Shown: positions 44,091 through 52,319 of the stretch, one piece after another
Numbering within the stretch: position 1 is the first letter of the stretch
Layout: every line of letters starts with the position of its first letter
Source of the DNA: Gammaproteobacteria bacterium
GTDB taxonomy: Bacteria > Pseudomonadota > Gammaproteobacteria > Steroidobacterales > GCA-2729495
Direction of reading: 5' to 3'
Assembly: GCA_030583605.1 (NCBI GenBank)
Contig: CP129466.1
Location: 806,001-870,000, forward strand
DNA: 64,000 nt
Made by a program: the position numbers and the translations under genes
The notes under the pieces: generated by a model
Databases searched by the model: none
Told to the model about the DNA's origin: nothing
What the model saw: only the letters and a program-made list of their open reading frames with translations

Positions 44091-44819
44091 TCAGAAATCG
44101 CCGGCGAGAAACTGCAATACCGCGAGCGCCGCGATCGGCGCGGTTTCCGTGCGCAGGATGCGCGGGCCAAGCCGTACGGCGGCAAAGCCTGCCGTGGTGG
44201 CCAGATCCCGTTCTGCGTCGGTGAGCCCGCCCTCGGGGCCGACCAGCAGCGCGAGCGGCGTGGCGGGCGGCGGCAGTTCGCGCAGGCTCGTCCCTGCCGG
44301 GTCCAGCAACAGCCGTGTCGGCATTCCGACGGTGGCCGCAACGGCGACTTCGAAGGACTGCGGCTCCGCAACTTCGGTGATGCGGCTGCGTCCGCTCTGC
44401 TCGGCCGCGGCGATGGCGATGCGCTGCCAATGCCCGGTCTTGCGTGTGCCCTGGCCTTCGTCCAGGCGCACGACACTGCGCTGCGTGAGCAGTGGTTCGA
44501 TGCGCTTCGCGCCCAGCTCCGTCGCTTTCTGCACGACGGTATCCATGCGCGCCCCCCGGCAGATGCCCTGCAACAGCACGATGTCCAGGTTCGACTCCGA
44601 GCGAATCTCGCGCCCCGCGCCCAGCTCTACGCGGACCTGGTCGCGGGACAAGTCGGCGATGCGGCCGTCGTAGTCCACGCCCGAACCGTCGAATACGATG
44701 AGTTCGTCGCCGCGCCGCAGGCGCAACACGCGAACGACATGGTTGGCGGCATCGTCGCGGAGCGATACCAGGGTGCCGGATCGCAGTGGTTCCTCGGTGA
44801 ACACTCGGCGCAAGGACAT
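44091..44819 (-). CDS. rsmE: 16S rRNA (uracil1498-N3)-methyltransferase
   Basis: A 242-residue SPOUT-class methyltransferase that methylates U1498 of 16S rRNA using SAM. The N-terminal PUA-like domain (SLRRVFTEE...HVVRVLRLRRGDEL) leads into VVQKATELGAKRIEPLLTQRS. The knotted SAM site reads LLVGPEGGLTDAER and RLGPRILRTETAPIAAL. The ATG at 44819 is the family start. It diverges from ampD. Confidence 0.95.
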   Translation of the reverse strand: MSLRRVFTEEPLRSGTLVSLRDDAANHVVRVLRLRRGDELIVFDGSGVDYDGRIADLSRDQVRVELGAGREIRSESNLDIVLLQGICRGARMDTVVQKATELGAKRIEPLLTQRSVVRLDEGQGTRKTGHWQRIAIAAAEQSGRSRITEVAEPQSFEVAVAATVGMPTRLLLDPAGTSLRELPPPATPLALLVGPEGGLTDAERDLATTAGFAAVRLGPRILRTETAPIAALAVLQFLAGDF

Positions 44820-44904
44820 GAAACCGCTCCTGCGGGACTCCCGGCCGGGAGTGTCGTTTGCCGCCGCCCGCGGCGTCAATGCAGCGACCGGCGGTTGATC
44901 GGGC

Positions 44905-44910
44905 TAGAAT
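44905..44910 (+). promoter_or_regulatory. Candidate -10 element of ampD
   Basis: TAGAAT (5 of 6 to consensus) stands 26 bases before the ampD ATG, which has AGGCGGA as ribosome binding site. No good -35 is seen. Confidence 0.35.
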
Positions 44911-44936
44911 CCCGGGCCTTGCCAGGCGGAAAATCC

Positions 44937-45515
44937 ATGAGTCGGAGCAAGCTGAGCGTCGATCCCCAGACCGGGCTGCTGCATGGCGTACGCCAGGTGT
45001 CGTCACCGAACGCCGATGAGCGACCAGCTGGCTGTCTGCCCGACCTGATCGTGGTGCATGGCATCTCGTTACCCGCCGGCGAATTCGGCGGTCCCTGGAT
45101 CGACCAGCTTTTCACCAACCGGCTCGATCCGCTTGCCCATCCGTCTTTTCGCGAGCTCGACGGGTTGCGGGTGTCGGCTCATCTGCTGATCCGGCGCGAC
45201 GGTGAACTCATCCAGTATGTGGCACTGAACCGGCGCGCCTGGCACGCCGGCGTGTCGATGCACCACGGGCGGGACCGCTGCAACGATTTCTCCGTCGGTA
45301 TCGAGGTGGAGGGCGCCGACGATATCCCCTATTCCGGGGAGCAGTACGCCGTTCTCGCCGACGTCGTGCAGGCCTTGCGGGCATGGGCTCCATCGCTGCG
45401 TCTCGCTCCGATCGTCGGCCACAGTGACATAGCGCCCGGGCGCAAGAGCGACCCCGGCCTGTCGTTCGACTGGGGCCGCTTTGCGCAGTTGCTGGAACAG
45501 GTCCGCGTCGTATGA
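44937..45515 (+). CDS. ampD: 1,6-anhydro-N-acetylmuramoyl-L-alanine amidase AmpD
   Basis: A 192-residue cytosolic zinc amidase that recycles anhydro-muropeptides and so limits AmpR signalling. Zinc ligands correspond to H41 (VVHGIS), H162 (GHSDIAPG) and D172 (KSDPG), matching E. coli H34, H154 and D164. It is followed by ampE, the usual pair. Confidence 0.95.
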   Translation: MSRSKLSVDPQTGLLHGVRQVSSPNADERPAGCLPDLIVVHGISLPAGEFGGPWIDQLFTNRLDPLAHPSFRELDGLRVSAHLLIRRDGELIQYVALNRRAWHAGVSMHHGRDRCNDFSVGIEVEGADDIPYSGEQYAVLADVVQALRAWAPSLRLAPIVGHSDIAPGRKSDPGLSFDWGRFAQLLEQVRVV

Positions 45516-45561
45516 GTGCGGGCACCGGTCGATACCCGATGTGGCGTGAGGCCGGCGCTGC

Positions 45562-46446
45562 ATGAACTTTCTCGCGCTCCTGTTCGGACTGGGGCTGGAA
45601 CGCGCACTGACCCACTTCTTTCACCTGCGCGCGTTCCATTGGCTCGACCCGCTTTTCGATCGGGTGCTTGCCCGGCTCGCCGGCCGCCGGTCCGGGCTCG
45701 CCGCTGCCGGTATCGCCGGCCTCGCCCTGCTGCTCACCGCGCCCGTCGGGTGGGCAAGCATGGTGCTGTCGGTGCAGAGCGTGCAGTGGCCGTACTTCCT
45801 GTTCGCGATCGTGGTGCTCCTGTTCTCGCTCGGGCCACGCGATCTGCAGGAGGAGGTCGAGGAGTACTGCGCCGCGACCCAGGACGCCGGCGGTAGCGAG
45901 GCGCAGCGACTGGCGTGCGAACTGCTGGGATTCGACCCTGGCGCGGGTACGGAGGAACTGCCTCGCCAGGTTCACCGCGCCATCTTCGTGCAGGCGAACA
46001 ACCGGATTTTCGGCGTCGTGTTCTGGTTTCTGGTGCTGGGCCCGGCCGGGCCAGCAGGTGCCTGGCTGTTTCGGGTCCTGGACCTGCTGCGCCAGCGCGC
46101 GTTGGCCCGGCAGCAGGCGGTGACGCCAGCGCGGCTGGTCCATGGCCTGGCGGCCTGGTTACCGGGCCGGCTGATGGTTGGCGCGTTCGCGCTGGCCGGC
46201 AATTTCGTGGGGACGATCGCGGGCTGGCGTGCGGCGGAGGCGGGCAACCGCGAGGCGTTCTTCCAGCGCACGGAGACCCGCATCGCGGGGGCGGGCGAAG
46301 GCGCCTGTCGGGAGTCGGCCACGGCTGCCAGCGCCGAGGGCGCGGCCGGACTGGCGCAACAGGCCCTGGGACTCGTGCGGCGTGCGTTGTGGCTGATCTG
46401 GTATCCGCTGGTGGCCCTGCTCACGCTCAACAACTGGCTGCGGTGA
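45562..46446 (+). CDS. ampE: AmpE-like membrane protein
   Basis: A 294-residue inner-membrane protein (E. coli AmpE 284) of the CbiB/CobD-like fold. Four hydrophobic segments are visible, with the soluble part DLQEEVEEYCAATQDAGGSEAQRLACELLG between the second and third, and VQANNRIFGVVFWFLVLGPAGPAGAWLFR as core motif. Its role in beta-lactamase induction is poorly defined. It starts 46 bp after ampD. Confidence 0.9.
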   Translation: MNFLALLFGLGLERALTHFFHLRAFHWLDPLFDRVLARLAGRRSGLAAAGIAGLALLLTAPVGWASMVLSVQSVQWPYFLFAIVVLLFSLGPRDLQEEVEEYCAATQDAGGSEAQRLACELLGFDPGAGTEELPRQVHRAIFVQANNRIFGVVFWFLVLGPAGPAGAWLFRVLDLLRQRALARQQAVTPARLVHGLAAWLPGRLMVGAFALAGNFVGTIAGWRAAEAGNREAFFQRTETRIAGAGEGACRESATAASAEGAAGLAQQALGLVRRALWLIWYPLVALLTLNNWLR

Positions 46447-46448
46447 TC

Positions 46449-47378
46449 ATGGGGCGATGGCGTGGCGGGTGGCACGCGCATCCGGGCGGCACTGCGTGCG
46501 TCCGCAGTCGCTCCACGCGCCACAGCGTCCGGTGTGGGTTGCTGGCATTCCTGGCACTTGCGCTTGGCGGCGGTTGTCGCGCGCCTCAGCCGCCGCTGGA
46601 ACCGGTGCAGGTGCAACCGGCAGCGCAACGCATTGTCACGCTGGCGCCGCATCTCGCCGAACTGGTGTACTCAGCGGGTGCCGGCGGGCGGCTGGTGGGC
46701 GTGGTCGCGTTCAGCGACTTCCCGCCGGAAGTCGCCGCCTTGCCTCATGTCGGTGATGCCTTTCGGCTGGACTATGAGGCCATTGCGGCGCTGCACCCCG
46801 ACCTGGTGCTGGGCTGGACGTCCGGCAATCCGCCGGAAACGGTGCAGCGCCTGCGGGATCTGGGCCTGCGCGTAGAGTTGCTCGAGCCGGTCTCGCTCGA
46901 CGACATCGGGGAGCAGATTGCCCAAATCGGGGCGCTTGCCGGCACGCCGGCGGCGGCGAGCCTGGCGGCCCATGATTTTCAGGCGCACCTGGAGTGGCTG
47001 CGCAGCCGGCCGGCACGCGCGTCGCCACTGCGGGTCTTTCTGCAGTTGTCCGGGCAACCGTTTTTCACGGTGACCGACCGTCAGTTCCTCGGGCAGGGGC
47101 TGCGGCTGTGTGGCGGCGAGAACGTGTTCGGCGACCTGCCCGGACTGACCGCGATCGTCTCGATGGAATCGATCATTGCGGCAGCGCCCGATGCAATCAT
47201 CGCGAGCGACATGGGCGGGCAGGGTCCGGCGCTGCTCTCCATCTGGAAGGCGTGGCCGGATCTGCCGGCGGTGCGAGAGCGGCGGCTCTATACACTGGAT
47301 GCGGACCTGCTCAGCCGGCCGAGCGCGCGCATCCTCGATGGTGTCGATGGCCTGTGTCGATTGCTGGACGGGAACTGA
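46449..47378 (+). CDS. btuF: Cobalamin-binding periplasmic protein (BtuF-like), lipoprotein
   Basis: A 309-residue substrate-binding protein of the BtuF/helical-backbone class. A long N-terminal signal ends in GGGC near residue 43 as a probable lipobox. Family motifs RIVTLAPHLAELVYSAGAGGRLVGV, AALHPDLVLGW and LSMESIIAAAPDAIIAS-type ends are present. It captures cobalamin for the BtuCD importer. It starts two bases after the ampE stop. The cobalamin genes around it support the substrate, although siderophore binding is not formally excluded. Confidence 0.85.
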   Translation: MGRWRGGWHAHPGGTACVRSRSTRHSVRCGLLAFLALALGGGCRAPQPPLEPVQVQPAAQRIVTLAPHLAELVYSAGAGGRLVGVVAFSDFPPEVAALPHVGDAFRLDYEAIAALHPDLVLGWTSGNPPETVQRLRDLGLRVELLEPVSLDDIGEQIAQIGALAGTPAAASLAAHDFQAHLEWLRSRPARASPLRVFLQLSGQPFFTVTDRQFLGQGLRLCGGENVFGDLPGLTAIVSMESIIAAAPDAIIASDMGGQGPALLSIWKAWPDLPAVRERRLYTLDADLLSRPSARILDGVDGLCRLLDGN

Positions 47379-47387
47379 CCGGCTCCG

Positions 47388-47945
47388 TCAGGGTTTTTTC
47401 CGCGTCGGGTTCCACAGCACCTCGTGGCCGCCATCGGCACGCGCGACGACGCGTGCGAGCACGAACAGCAGATCGGACAGCCGGTTCAGGTAGCGCATCG
47501 AGGCGGCGTTGACGGTCTCATCGCGGGCCAGGGCCCAGGTGCGCCGCTCGGCGCGCCGGCATACGGCCCGTGCAACATGACAGCTGGCTGCGCCCAGGTT
47601 GCCGCCGGGCAGGATGAAATCCTTCAGGGGCGGCAGTGTGGCATTGAAACGGTCGAGCGTGACTTCCAGCCCCTGCACCATGGCGTCATCGATCACCGTG
47701 CGTCCCGGCACCGACAATTCCCCGCCGAGGTCGAACAACTCGTGCTGGATGGCCGCAAGGCAGCTGCGGACATCGTCAGGGACGCCCGGTGCGGCAATCA
47801 TCAGCCCGATGGCGCAGTTCAATTCGTCCACGGCGCCGAACGCCTCGACCCGCAGGCACTCCTTCGCGACCCGCCGGCCGTCGCCGAGCCCGGTGCTGCC
47901 ATCGTCGCCGGTGCGGGTGTAGATCTTCGTCAGCCGATTAGCCAT
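47388..47945 (-). CDS. Cob(I)alamin adenosyltransferase, PduO type
   Basis: A 185-residue ATP:corrinoid adenosyltransferase making adenosylcobalamin. MANRLTKIYTRTGDDGSTGLGDGRRV is the ATP-binding N-terminus, VDELNCAIGL follows, and CHVARAVCRRAERRTWALA and RYLNRLSDLLFVLARV are the C-terminal signature helices. It is convergent with btuF, 9 bp apart, and downstream of btuB on the same strand. Confidence 0.94.
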   Translation of the reverse strand: MANRLTKIYTRTGDDGSTGLGDGRRVAKECLRVEAFGAVDELNCAIGLMIAAPGVPDDVRSCLAAIQHELFDLGGELSVPGRTVIDDAMVQGLEVTLDRFNATLPPLKDFILPGGNLGAASCHVARAVCRRAERRTWALARDETVNAASMRYLNRLSDLLFVLARVVARADGGHEVLWNPTRKKP

Positions 47946-48068
47946 GCAGCAACCCCGGGGATGTCACGGACGGACATCGAGGGTAGTCGGTTGGTGGCGG
48001 CTTGCAAAGCCGTGCCGGAGCCTTCGCTGCAAGCGTTGGTTGCCGGCGAGTGATGGTTGCTCCGGGCT

Positions 48069-50051
48069 TCAGCGGCCCATGCTCACGCGCAACCCCAGGT
48101 ACGCGGCGGCTCCGGGGGTGGCAAACCCGTACACGTCCTCGTAGTCGGCATCCAGTGCGTTCTCTGCCCGCCCGAGGATCTCGACTGTTTCCGTCAGCCG
48201 ATAACGTGCCGCGAGCGTCAGCAGCATGTAGCTGTCGAGGGTTACCCGCTCGGCCGGGTAGAAAAACGGCGGGGGAAAGAAATCGTCTTCCCGGTCACTG
48301 GTGTAGGCGGCAGCCAGGTTCACGTTCAGGCGCCGGTCGAGCCATGAGCGATTGAGGTTGACCGATCCGCTGTGCAACGGGCGGCGCACCTCGCGCACCC
48401 GCCCGGTGTCGGCGGTATTGGGATCGTCGGCGCGCGAGTCGGAGTACGTATAGGTCGCGTTGATCGTATAGTCATCGGTCAGCGACAGGTCCACCGTGAC
48501 CTCCACGCCGCGACGCCGGCTCTCGCCGTCCTGGTTGATCGCCGTGCACTCGAAGGTCGGTGGCGGACAGTACAGGCCGTTGATCTCGTCTTCCAGGTCG
48601 GCCCGGAAGTAGGTGGCATCGGCCAGCATGCGCCCGCCCAGCCAGCGTTGTTCGACGCCGATGTCCCAGCCCGTGGACTTCTCCGGTTCGAGATCCGGGT
48701 TGCCGGTGAACTGGTTGGGATAGAAGCCGAAGCGCTCGACGAAGGTCGGCGTCTTCTGGCCGGTGCCCAGGCTGCCATGCAGCCGGCTGTCGGTCGCCGG
48801 CAGCGTCCACGATGCCGTCGTGCGCCAGGTGTTGGCGTCGTCGAAGTCGCTGTAATCGTCGTGCCGTGCGCTCGCGGAGAGCACGACGTCCGGCCCCAGC
48901 CAGGCGAGGTACTCGGCGACATATCCGGTGTTGTGGACGGCCTGGTCCTGGTTCGGGTCATACGTAGTGCCGAAGAAGTCGTACACCTCCCCGCGCTGGC
49001 GGAATTCCTGGCGTTCATGGTCGATCGCCAGTGTCAGCAGGTGCCCGGGCGTGGTGTCGTCTCCGGCGGTGAGCCGGAAATCGCTCTGGTAGGAGAGCGC
49101 GTATCGGTCGCCACGTACCGATGCGCGGTCGAAGTCGGGGTCCGGTGCGCTGAGATCCTCCGTCACCGTGTCGGTCTCGGTACGGGTGAGTGCGTAGCCG
49201 ACCTGCTGCGTCCAGCGGTCCTCCAGCAGGTCGAGGCGGGCGCCACCGCGGATGTAGCTCTGTGAGGCGTCGGTTTCGTTGTCGGCATCGGTGGGCAGGC
49301 CGCCGACCACTGCGTCGATCCCGTCGAACTCCACGGTCGAGTCGCTATGCCGGCCCAACAGGCTCAAGGCCAGTGTCGGTGTCGCCGCGAAATCCGCGTT
49401 GAGGTTGAAGGTCGTATTGCGGAAGCCGTCGTCCTCTGTGCCCTCGCGGGAGACGTTGCTGCCGTCTGTGTCCAGGCCCGAGGCGCTCAACATCACCGCG
49501 GCGCGCTCCGAGCGCAGTCCGAGGCGTCCGCCACCGTTGACGGTGCTGAACGAGCCGCCCTCGAGAAAGCCCCCGGCCTCGAGCGGTTGCTCCGCGGTGC
49601 GGGTGATGACGTTGATGGCCCCGGCCAGCGCATCGCTGCCCCACAGGGCGCTTTGCGGGCCGCGCACCACCTCGATGCGCTCTATGTCGAAGGCGCCGAG
49701 GTGTTCGAAGGAGAACTCGTCGCTGGTGGCGAGGTCGTTGGCCTGCACTCCGTCGATGAGGACCAGCACGTGGTTGGCCTCCGCACCACGCATGCGGACC
49801 TGTGTCTGCGCTCCCAGCGGACCGCTGCGTGCGATGCTCAACCCGGCGACCGAGCGCAACGCGTCTGCGATGACCATGCTCTGACGATTCTCGATCTGGG
49901 AACGGCTGACGACGCTCACGGCGCTGCCGGACGAGCGCAGTTGTTGCGCCGTGCGATACGCGGTTACGGTCATGGAATCGGACGGGGGGGCCGCCTGAAC
50001 GAGGCCTGCAGGATTCAGGAGCAATCCGCAGATGAGGATTCGAGTGCGCAT
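48069..50051 (-). CDS. btuB: Outer-membrane TonB-dependent cobalamin receptor BtuB
   Basis: A 660-residue TonB-dependent receptor. Signal peptide MRTRILICGLLLNPAGLVQAA precedes the TonB box SMTVTAYR. The plug domain contains IADALRSVAGLSIARSG, RGAEANHVLVLIDGVQAND and VVRGPQSALWGSDALAGAINVITR. A 22-strand barrel follows and ends near the C-terminal GLRVSMGR. The ATG at 50051 has AAAGG five bases upstream. A cobalamin riboswitch 200 bp upstream confirms the substrate. Confidence 0.93.
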   Translation of the reverse strand: MRTRILICGLLLNPAGLVQAAPPSDSMTVTAYRTAQQLRSSGSAVSVVSRSQIENRQSMVIADALRSVAGLSIARSGPLGAQTQVRMRGAEANHVLVLIDGVQANDLATSDEFSFEHLGAFDIERIEVVRGPQSALWGSDALAGAINVITRTAEQPLEAGGFLEGGSFSTVNGGGRLGLRSERAAVMLSASGLDTDGSNVSREGTEDDGFRNTTFNLNADFAATPTLALSLLGRHSDSTVEFDGIDAVVGGLPTDADNETDASQSYIRGGARLDLLEDRWTQQVGYALTRTETDTVTEDLSAPDPDFDRASVRGDRYALSYQSDFRLTAGDDTTPGHLLTLAIDHERQEFRQRGEVYDFFGTTYDPNQDQAVHNTGYVAEYLAWLGPDVVLSASARHDDYSDFDDANTWRTTASWTLPATDSRLHGSLGTGQKTPTFVERFGFYPNQFTGNPDLEPEKSTGWDIGVEQRWLGGRMLADATYFRADLEDEINGLYCPPPTFECTAINQDGESRRRGVEVTVDLSLTDDYTINATYTYSDSRADDPNTADTGRVREVRRPLHSGSVNLNRSWLDRRLNVNLAAAYTSDREDDFFPPPFFYPAERVTLDSYMLLTLAARYRLTETVEILGRAENALDADYEDVYGFATPGAAAYLGLRVSMGR

Positions 50052-50255
50052 ACGTACCTTTCCCAGGCTCTCACCCGAGCCCGTTGATGCGCGTCTGATT
50101 GCGGCTGAAGGAGCGTGCGTGTTCCCGGTGGCTGGTCGTAGCCCGGGCACGAGCTCTCAGAGCGGTTTACACCGCTTTCGCAACGGATGATTCGGTGACA
50201 CAGGCTTCGCGACCCGTCACGCCGTCTCCCGCCGAGACCTGACGCAGTAAAACCA

Positions 50256-50459
50256 CTGCAGGCCGGTATACGGGCTCGCGAGGGGTACGGACTTCGTACC
50301 GGGATGATCGCCTTCCCATGCTTCAGCGCACAGTGGCTTGCGTGATCATCCTTGCCTTCGCCTACCGTTGCGGGGGCAGCGACGGAATTGCCAGAGAGCT
50401 CTGGCGCACCGTCTTCCCGTTTAACCCGCCGGCGTGGAATCGCCGTCGGGCACCTGCAG
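50256..50459 (-). promoter_or_regulatory. Cobalamin riboswitch controlling btuB
   Basis: On the minus strand the classical blocks occur in order: AAACGGGAAGACGGTGCG, AATTCCGTCGCTGCCCCCGC, AACGGTAG, AAGCCACTG, ATGGGAAGG, and the B12 box GCGAGCCCGTATACCGGCC (50261-50279). The closing P1 stem is CTGCAGG (50453-50459) with CCTGCAG (50256-50262). Between it and the btuB start are about 200 bases with several hairpins (for example GTCTC-GGCGG-GAGAC, AGCGG-TGTAAA-CCGCT) that could form the expression platform. Binding of cobalamin should lower btuB expression. Confidence 0.95.
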
Positions 50460-50470
50460 GACCGGGCGCC

Positions 50471-50499
50471 AAGGTAGCCACCTGCCGGAGCCGGGTCAA
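50471..50499 (-). promoter_or_regulatory. Candidate promoter of the riboswitch-btuB transcript
   Basis: Minus-strand TTGACC (50494-50499), 17-base spacer, TACCTT (50471-50476). Predicted start is near 50464, just ahead of the riboswitch P1 stem. The -10 is poor, so the support is the spacing and position. Confidence 0.4.
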
Positions 50500-50513
50500 G
50501 GTGCGGGAAATAC

Positions 50514-51359
50514 TCAGCGTGCGCCGTGCCCGGATGGCGGCCTGCGGCGCAGTGGCGTCACGTTGCCCGGGACGGCAACGGCAGCATGGCCCGGTGTCGG
50601 CAGCATGACGGAGCCGTTCTCGCCGTGATACCGCTGGAATGGCACGCCGTAGAGTCCGCTGAGTGTTGTGCCGTCCAGTAGCGTCTCGCTCGGTCCAGAC
50701 TGCCAGCGGCCGTCGCCATACAGGATGAGCGCATTGCCGAAATCGCGCACGGCCAGTGCCGGGTCGTGCAGGCTCGCGATGATGGTCTTGCCTTCAGCCG
50801 CCAGGCGGCGCAACACGGCAATGACCGCGAACTGGTGGCCGGGGTCGAGATGATTCAGCGGCTCGTCGAGAAGGAGCACATCGGCATCCTGCACGAGCAG
50901 CGTGGCCATGCCCAGGCGACGGCGTTCACCTCCCGACAGCGTGCCGGCCAGCCGATTTTCAGTCCCGGTGAGGTCCATCTGCGCGAGTGCCGCCACCGCC
51001 GCCGCGTGATCCTCGGCCGTTTCCCACTGCCACAGCCCGAGGCGCGCGTGCCGGCCCATGAGCGCCGTCTCGATGACCGTCGTCGGAAACGGATCGTCGT
51101 GCTCCTGCAGCAGCAGCCCGATACGCCGCGCCCGTTCGCGCTGGCCAAGCAGCCGGACGTCGTCCCCACGCACGCGCACCGCGCCTGCCGTGGCGGGCCG
51201 CAGGCCGGCCAGCGTGTGCAGTGTCAGCGTCTTGCCGACCCCATTGGGCCCGAGCAGAGCGATCATGGCGCCAGGCGGTGCCGAGAGCGTGAGGCCCTGC
51301 ACGAGCAGGCGGTCATCCACTCCGATGTGCAGGTCGACGATTTCGAGGAGCGTGGACAC
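50514..51359 (-). CDS. ABC transporter ATP-binding protein, BtuD-like
   Basis: A 281-residue ABC ATPase of the FecE/BtuD class. Walker A LLGPNGVGKT, Q-loop LLLQEHDD, signature LSGGERRRLGMA, Walker B VLLLDEPLNHLD and the switch His in ASLHDPALA are complete. About 25 extra residues after the core are basic and Pro-rich. It lies upstream of the btuB riboswitch on the same strand, so it probably powers cobalamin uptake with the btuC-like permease at 56.7-57.7 kb. The start is a GTG. Confidence 0.85.
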   Translation of the reverse strand: MSTLLEIVDLHIGVDDRLLVQGLTLSAPPGAMIALLGPNGVGKTLTLHTLAGLRPATAGAVRVRGDDVRLLGQRERARRIGLLLQEHDDPFPTTVIETALMGRHARLGLWQWETAEDHAAAVAALAQMDLTGTENRLAGTLSGGERRRLGMATLLVQDADVLLLDEPLNHLDPGHQFAVIAVLRRLAAEGKTIIASLHDPALAVRDFGNALILYGDGRWQSGPSETLLDGTTLSGLYGVPFQRYHGENGSVMLPTPGHAAVAVPGNVTPLRRRPPSGHGAR

Positions 51360-51366
51360 GTCAGGG

Positions 51367-51372
51367 ATTGTA
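51367..51372 (-). promoter_or_regulatory. -10 element implying a leaderless mRNA for the BtuD-like gene
   Basis: TACAAT on the minus strand (5 of 6 to consensus) is followed by seven bases and then the GTG at 51359. The spacing is the same as at 17999-18012, again placing the predicted transcript start at the initiation codon. No Shine-Dalgarno is present. Confidence 0.45.
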
Positions 51373-51580
51373 ATGGGCCGGGCACGACTGCGAGGTCGCG
51401 GTTGTCGGGACTCGACTGGAATGCCCGGGCGCGGTCATGGAACGCGTTCGATACATCATCGGACGTCGTGGTGAGTGCTGTCCGACCGCGGATCGCGTCC
51501 GCGCATCGTCCCCGTCAGCAGCGACCGCGTGGGATCGGGCCGGCGCCGTTGTAGTCGTCCCCGCAGCCCGGCAAATAACC

Positions 51581-52098
51581 AAAAAAAAGGTTCATCGCCG
51601 ATCTGCGGGGTCATCATGCGGCGAAGGCTGCATAGGACTCCGCCCATCCCCGGGTCTCGCCGCCGGCTGGCCCTGCGGGTGCCCTCGCAGGCGTGCTCGC
51701 TGCGCAGGGCGCGCCACTCGACGTCCCTTGGTCTCGTGGGCGCGCAGCAGCGGCATCCCTGCCGCTGCCTCTGCGAGCTTAGCCTTGCTCGCTACGCCTG
51801 CTCGGCCAACCGGCTGATGGGCTCGGCCCGGAGACGGGCGGAGTCGCACCACCCTGGCATCCGGATCCACGCCCCGGTCGTCGTGCGACACATCGCCCCT
51901 GGCGAGGCGGATGCAGCGGTGGTCACGGCCCCGGCGCGGGCATGTGTGGAGCCGGCTGCCAGGAGGGCCGCAGCCGGCGCAACCCATAGCGACGAGCACA
52001 TGGACGTGCGAGGAGCGGCACGCGCCGGGGGCACGACCACCGCATCGTCCACCAGCGGGCCGCTGCATTCCCGCAGATCGGCGAAGAACCAAAAAAAA
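51581..52098. mobile_element. MITE-like element (51589-52090) with 8-bp target duplications, ISL3-like ends
   Basis: The 502-bp element runs from 51589 to 52090. Its ends are 21-bp inverted repeats (51589-51609 and 52070-52090) with one mismatch, starting GGTTC and ending GATCTGCGGG. Directly outside each end stands AAAAAAAA (51581-51588 and 52091-52098), an 8-bp direct repeat. GG-starting ends and 8-bp duplications are features of the ISL3 family. No transposase is encoded; the longest internal frames are featureless. The right-hand A8 is the poly-U tract of the sRNA terminator. Inside is a perfect 9-bp hairpin (51747-51768). Confidence 0.75.
51747..51768. repeat. Perfect hairpin inside the MITE-like element
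   Basis: GCAGCGGCA-TCCC-TGCCGCTGC, a 9-bp stem with a 4-base loop. It could be a conserved internal feature of the element or a remnant of a second intergenic repeat. Confidence 0.6.
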
Positions 52099-52119
52099 CC
52101 CCGCTCGGAGGCGGGGTTT
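52091..52119 (-). terminator. Intrinsic terminator of the A-rich sRNA
   Basis: Minus strand: AAACCCCGC, loop CTCCGA, GCGGGGTTT, continuing to a run of eight T. This is the strongest Rho-independent terminator in the window. The T-run is also the right-hand target duplication of the MITE-like element. Confidence 0.9.
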
Positions 52120-52309
52120 ACACGGGTTATTGTTGTTGTCGCGAATTCGGTTTCTGGCTCAGCGGCGCGGTGATGGTTCTTCTTGTTCTTGTTTGCGCTG
52201 CTTCTACTTCTGGTTCTCGTTCTTCTTCTTATTTTGCGTCTTCTGGCTTCGATGTCTGTTTACAGATGTCGAACACTGCTACCGCTGGTGGAAACCTTTC
52301 TTGTGCGCT
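52091..52309 (-). ncRNA. Sigma-54-dependent, A-rich sRNA resembling CrcZ/CrcY (candidate Hfq sponge)
   Basis: Predicted transcript of about 219 nt from an A at 52309 to the terminator U-tract. It contains three perfect (ARN)n tracts, the pattern bound by the distal face of Hfq: AATAAGAAGAAGAAC (52219-52233), AACAAGAACAAGAAGAAC (52176-52193) and AACAACAATAAC (52126-52137), all read on the minus strand. They alternate with hairpins. One stem (CAGCG/CGCTG, 52196-52200 with 52160-52164) shows the second tract in its loop; a stem-loop at about 52249-52272 precedes the first. No convincing ORF exists in it. Architecture matches CrcZ-type RNAs; homology by sequence is untested. Confidence 0.72.
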
Positions 52310-52319
52310 CCTGTCTTGC

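Noticed and set aside
50188..50240. An intrinsic terminator in the btuB leader.
   Set aside because: Hairpins are present but none is followed by a T-run.
51792..52052. Possible small secreted protein inside the MITE-like element (minus strand, 86 codons).
   Set aside because: The hydrophobic stretch is weak, there is no ribosome binding site, and it lies within a repeat-bounded non-coding element.
52233..52280. A 15-codon GTG frame inside the A-rich sRNA.
   Set aside because: No ribosome binding site at a proper distance and it ends in the first ARN tract; too short to support.
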